A stretch of DNA of 64,000 nucleotides, taken from NCBI RefSeq assembly GCF_024347215.1, contig NZ_AP025282.1, positions 1,922,001 to 1,986,000 of the forward strand. Reading direction: 5' to 3'. The stretch comes from Aliamphritea ceti (lineage in GTDB: Bacteria; Pseudomonadota; Gammaproteobacteria; Pseudomonadales; Balneatricaceae). Below the pieces are notes generated by a model that saw nothing but the letters and a program-made list of their open reading frames with translations, made no database searches and was not told the DNA's origin. Shown piece by piece: positions 60,301-64,000 of this stretch; position 1 is the stretch's first letter, and every line of letters begins with the position of its first letter. The translations under genes and the position numbers were made by a program.

Positions 60301-60790
60301 ACTCGCCGTGTTCGTACACGTTATCGCTCTGCCGGTATCCGGCGTCGGCGAGCTGGTGGCGCATTTTGTCGACATCGAGAATCTGGCCGGTGTCGAGCAT
60401 TAATGCGTTACCGGTTAAAAAACGTGCTGGTGCAATCCGGTGCATTAAAGTGCTGAGAGGTACGATCAGTACGCCGCTTGTAAGCTGTGGCAGGCTGTAA
60501 AGTGTACTTATTCGTTGGGAAATAATGTCCTGGTGAGGCGAAAAACTGTCGTAAGGCAGTGTTTCCCAGTCAGCAAACAGTAATGGAGCAGGTGTCTGTT
60601 CAGCGCTGAAGAAGCTTATTTCGCTTTCAAGGCGTGTAGCTGTGTCGGTGTCATTCGTAATGCACAGGAGCAGGCCGTCATGTTTGGCGGCAATATCAGC
60701 AATGAGTAATCCGCGGGCACTGCCGTGGAGTGAGCCTATGCGACGGATATCGCCGTCTTTTACCGGTAGCTGGTATTCTGCTGCAAACAC
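57344..60790 (-). CDS. mfd: Transcription-repair coupling factor
   Basis: A 1148-residue ATPase that removes RNA polymerase stalled at lesions and recruits UvrA. The N-terminal UvrB-like part (about 1-340) is followed by the RNA polymerase interaction domain with Leu-Asn-Ile-Gly-Ser-Pro-Val-Val-His and the Tyr-Val-Pro-Val-Ala motif, then the helicase: Walker A Cys-Gly-Asp-Val-Gly-Phe-Gly-Lys-Thr-Glu, Asp-Glu-Glu-His, Thr-Ala-Thr-Pro-Ile-Pro and Gln-Leu-Arg-Gly-Arg-Val-Gly-Arg. Full length. The start is GTG (60790-60788) with AGGA 11 bases upstream. It overlaps csiV at its stop. Confidence 0.97.
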   Translation of the reverse strand: MFAAEYQLPVKDGDIRRIGSLHGSARGLLIADIAAKHDGLLLCITNDTDTATRLESEISFFSAEQTPAPLLFADWETLPYDSFSPHQDIISQRISTLYSLPQLTSGVLIVPLSTLMHRIAPARFLTGNALMLDTGQILDVDKMRHQLADAGYRQSDNVYEHGEFTIRGSIIDIFPMGSQLPYRIDLFDDEIDTLRTFDPESQRSLDKVDSIRLLPAKEFPFDADAIRTFKQHWRETFDVDYKRCPTYQDVSAGITPPGIEYYHPLFFGESATLFDYLPDNTLVLTEHNLEQHAEHFWQEVTNRYEERRHDIEKPILPPQQLFLTSQDLFSTLKPARRIQLQDDVLESKTGRYNLSCSEPPNLTINAQLSQPLADLKAFLKTTEERILFCAESAGRREALLELFARIELKPDVTDNLETFVNSDTPVCITIYPLEQGLVLPGKIQLISENQLFGQQVFQRRRRSRDQEQSDQVIRNLTELNIGSPVVHIDHGVGRYQGLITLDLDAQTSEFLMLEYANESKLYVPVASLHLISRYSGAGDDLAPLHRLGTEQWSKARRKAAEKVRDTAAELLDIYARRAARKGFKFSSPDEHYASFSAAFPFEETVDQANAIQSVVKDMTAKQPMDRLVCGDVGFGKTEVAMRAAFMAVQSSKQVAVLVPTTLLAQQHFENFKDRFADWPVNVELISRFRSGKQTNAVLENMAEGKIDIVIGTHKLIQNDIKFADLGLVIIDEEHRFGVQQKERLKSLRSEIDILTLTATPIPRTLNMAMSGIRDLSIIATPPAKRLSVKTFVRQSDTPLKKEAILRELMRGGQVYYLHNEVKTIEQTAEEIRALIPEARVGVGHGQMRERELEQVMTDFYHKRFNVLVCTTIIETGIDVPNANTIIIDRADKFGLAQLHQLRGRVGRSHHQAYAYMMTPHPKAMSSDAHKRLEAIESAHDLGAGFTLATHDMEIRGAGELLGEGQSGQIQSIGFSLYMEMLEQAVESIKEGKTPNLEQPLKQGVEINLRLPALIPDDYLPDVHTRLIMYKRIANGRSETELKELQIEMIDRFGILPEQTKNLFRQTLLKLRADALGIVKIDAGSETGRVEFAADTQVDPFILVTMVQKQPHMYRLEGASQLKFTSNMDKIEQRFNYIEQLLTQLAKQS

Positions 60791-61088
60791 GTGTGCTTAT
60801 TTCCTGTTGAATATAATAAAAGGCTGCTTATGTTACGGTGGATTTCCTAAATGTACATATGTTGTTGTCAGTGCAGTTAAAAAGGTTTGTATATTTACTA
60901 CAAAACCGGGCGAAGAAGATTCGGCTTATTTTCTCGTCAGCATAGTTAAATTATGACAAGTCTACCTTTTGACTATAAAAATTCCCGAATCATATTTGCC
61001 CGGGGAGGGAGATTAGAGGATAATCCCGGCCAGCAAACTTTACTGCTATTTTGACTACTTTCTATATTGCCTATTTTTGGAGCAAGCC
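60791..61088. other. Divergent intergenic region mfd / gap
   Basis: About 298 bases without a gene. TTGACT (60969-60974) and CATATT (60991-60996), 16 bases apart, are a possible gap promoter about 90 bases before its start. The rest is AT-rich. A frame at 60642 is antisense to mfd. Confidence 0.45.
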
Positions 61089-62537
61089 GTGAGCCAAGAA
61101 CAAGTGTTAGCTGACTGGAAAGGTCGCGAAGCATTAGCTGAAGAGATGATCCCACTGGTGGGTCGTCTGTATCGTGATAAAAACATCGAAGCGTCTGTTT
61201 ACGGTCGCTTGATTATTAAACGTTCAGTTGTGAATGTATTGAAGGCCCACCGCTTTGTGCGTCAGGTTGAAGATCAGGAACTGTCAGTTTTTGATACCTT
61301 CCCAGTACTTCAGGCGCTGGATAAAATGGACGTGCATAGCGCTCACGTTGATGTGGGTAAGCTAGCTGTTAAATTCCGTAAGGAAGGTAACGGCGCGACT
61401 ATGGAAGACTTCCTGGCTGAAGAACTTGCTCCGGTTATCGGTGGTGAAGTGGCCCAGGGTACAGATGTTGTACTGTACGGTTTTGGTCGTATCGGTCGTC
61501 TGCTGGCGCGTTTGTTGATTGAACGTACCGGTGGTGGTCAGTCTTTGCGTCTGCGTGCAATTGTTGTACGTAAAGGTAAAGCGGCGAAAGATCTTGAGAA
61601 GCGTGCCAGCCTGCTGCGTCGTGACTCTGTGCATGGTTCTTTCCGCGGTACTATTCGTGTTGACGAAGAAAACCAGGCGATCATTGCAAATGGCAATATG
61701 ATCAAGGTTATCTACTCCGATGGTCCTGATCAGGTTGATTATACTGCTCACGGCATCAAGAACGCACTGGTTCTGGATAACACTGGTATCTGGCGCGATA
61801 AAGACGGCCTGTCTCTGCACCTTAAGTCTAAAGGTGTTGCTAAGGTTGCTCTGACTGCTCCGGGTAAAGGCGTGAAGAATATCGTTATGGGTGTTAACCA
61901 CGGCGATATCGAAGACAGCGATACTGTTTTGTCTGCTGCGTCCTGTACGACTAACGCAATTTCTCCGGTGCTGAAGGCAATTGATGCTGAGTACGGCGTT
62001 CTTAACGGTCACGTAGAAACTGTTCACGCGTATACCAATGACCAGAACCTGATTGATAACTATCATAAAGGTGACCGTCGCGGCCGCGCTGCGGGTCTGA
62101 ACATGGTTATCACTGAAACAGGTGCGGCTAAAGCGGTATCTAAAGCGTTGCCTCAGCTTGAAGGTAAGCTGACGGGTAATGCTATTCGTGTTCCTACGCC
62201 AAACGTTTCTATGGCTATTCTGAACCTGAACCTTGAAAAAGAAGCTGATAAAGAGACGATGAACGCTTACCTGCGTCATCAGGCGCTGCATTCTTCTTTG
62301 CAGAAGCAAATTGATTACAGCAACTCTCCTGAAGCGGTTTCAAGCGATTTTGTTGGTTCTCGCGCAGCAGGTGTTGTTGATTCACTGGCGACAATTGCTG
62401 AAGGTAACCGTTGCGTACTGTACGTATGGTACGACAATGAATTCGGTTATAGCTGTCAGGTAATTCGTATGGCACACCGCATGGCGCAGTGTACTTTGCC
62501 TGCATTCCCTAAGGCGACGCGTCTCGAAGAAGCGTAA
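61089..62537 (+). CDS. gap: Glyceraldehyde-3-phosphate dehydrogenase, long form
   Basis: A 482-residue GAPDH with about 130 extra N-terminal residues, as in the long-form Pseudomonas enzyme next to nqrA (my recollection). The extension is helical with Met-Ile-Pro-Leu-Val-Gly-Arg-Leu-Tyr and Tyr-Gly-Arg. The GAPDH core starts at Val-Leu-Tyr-Gly-Phe-Gly-Arg-Ile-Gly-Arg and has catalytic Cys286 in Ala-Ala-Ser-Cys-Thr-Thr-Asn. It interconverts glyceraldehyde 3-phosphate and 1,3-bisphosphoglycerate. The start is GTG at 61089, six bases after GGAG. Codon use is biased, suggesting high expression. Confidence 0.94.
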   Translation: MSQEQVLADWKGREALAEEMIPLVGRLYRDKNIEASVYGRLIIKRSVVNVLKAHRFVRQVEDQELSVFDTFPVLQALDKMDVHSAHVDVGKLAVKFRKEGNGATMEDFLAEELAPVIGGEVAQGTDVVLYGFGRIGRLLARLLIERTGGGQSLRLRAIVVRKGKAAKDLEKRASLLRRDSVHGSFRGTIRVDEENQAIIANGNMIKVIYSDGPDQVDYTAHGIKNALVLDNTGIWRDKDGLSLHLKSKGVAKVALTAPGKGVKNIVMGVNHGDIEDSDTVLSAASCTTNAISPVLKAIDAEYGVLNGHVETVHAYTNDQNLIDNYHKGDRRGRAAGLNMVITETGAAKAVSKALPQLEGKLTGNAIRVPTPNVSMAILNLNLEKEADKETMNAYLRHQALHSSLQKQIDYSNSPEAVSSDFVGSRAAGVVDSLATIAEGNRCVLYVWYDNEFGYSCQVIRMAHRMAQCTLPAFPKATRLEEA

Positions 62538-62560
62538 TTGTCTAAGAAATATACGAAAAG

Positions 62561-62584
62561 CCGTCCGTTTGGGCGGTTTTTTTT
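62561..62584 (+). terminator. Rho-independent terminator of gap
   Basis: CCGTCC and GGGCGG (one G-U pair) with loop GTTT, followed by eight T. Confidence 0.85.
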
Positions 62585-62595
62585 GGATTCTATTT

Positions 62596-62637
62596 TATAT
62601 ATCATTATGGAATAAATATATTCCATAATGATATATA
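62596..62637. repeat. Perfect 19-bp AT-rich inverted repeat between gap and nqrA
   Basis: Left arm TATATATCATTATGGAATA (62596-62614) and its exact reverse complement (62619-62637) flank loop AATA. The whole 42-base palindrome lies just after the gap terminator. Confidence 0.97.

Positions 62638-64000
<1,363 letters not shown>

Noticed and set aside
61362..62309. A 315-codon open frame on the minus strand inside gap
   Set aside because: It is the complement of a highly expressed, codon-biased gene. The protein is Arg/Thr/Gln-rich without a known motif, so it is a shadow.

Overview
The window is chromosomal DNA of a marine gammaproteobacterium, most likely from the Oceanospirillaceae or a relative (Neptunomonas, Amphritea and Marinobacterium are the kind of genus meant). 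This is inferred from gene content and order: a Na+-translocating NADH:quinone reductase gene behind a long-type gap gene, nhaB, class I PHA synthase with PhaR, lexA-sulA, and many neighbourhoods that match Pseudomonas gene order as I remember it. Base composition is moderate and coding density is high, with 10-300 base gaps. I saw no rRNA, tRNA, CRISPR array, insertion sequence, integrase or prophage gene.

Layout. 1-9.8 kb: a DUF3080-type lipoprotein (cut by the left edge) overlapping a MATE exporter, PHA synthase phaC, a small glutaredoxin-like protein, tatD-slt and uup. 9.8-20.7 kb: a UspA-type stress protein, small conserved proteins, topA with two small followers, the sulA-lexA SOS operon divergent from dinG with LexA sites between them, and an rhlB-like helicase. 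20.8-28.5 kb: a surface lipoprotein with a (Ser-Ser-Gly) stalk and a seven-repeat FG-GAP propeller, gpsA-sixA, an O-oligosaccharyltransferase-like membrane protein, an alpha/beta hydrolase and a DUF4892 protein. 28.5-37.1 kb: folE, an Smr protein, prmB, aroC, an MFS transporter, a PHA-related pair (DUF6489 and phaR), mltD and gloB. 37.4-44.1 kb: a six-gene cassette of MauG/CcpA-like dihaem peroxidase, cupredoxin, dihaem cytochrome c, membrane histidine kinase, REC-HDOD protein and REC with a degenerate HD-GYP domain. 44.2-50.5 kb: a methyltransferase, rnhA, dnaQ, nhaB, nudC, an SCP2 protein and sohB. 50.6-57 kb: psrA, a leaderless YkuD enzyme, nagZ, an MscS channel, an EamA exporter with an AraC regulator, and a gamma-glutamylcyclotransferase-like protein. 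56.6-64 kb: csiV-mfd, long-type gap, and nqrA (cut by the right edge) behind a structured leader.

How the genes work together. Themes are DNA repair and SOS control (lexA, sulA, dinG, topA, mfd, uup, dnaQ, rnhA), peptidoglycan turnover and recycling (slt, mltD, nagZ, a probable cytosolic L,D-carboxypeptidase, csiV), PHA storage (phaC, phaR, DUF6489) and sodium energetics (nqrA, nhaB). The strongest candidate for an undescribed system is the 37.4-44.1 kb cassette. It lies exactly in the divergent gap between gloB and the methyltransferase-rnhA-dnaQ genes, which are neighbours in E. coli and Pseudomonas. It puts three predicted periplasmic redox proteins in one tight operon with a sensor kinase (first four genes 2 or 7 bases apart or overlapping) and two unusual output proteins. 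Second-rank signals are a perfect 19-bp inverted repeat and structured leader in front of nqrA, the 15-copy 9-bp repeat in the propeller lipoprotein gene, and the leaderless YkuD enzyme between psrA and nagZ.
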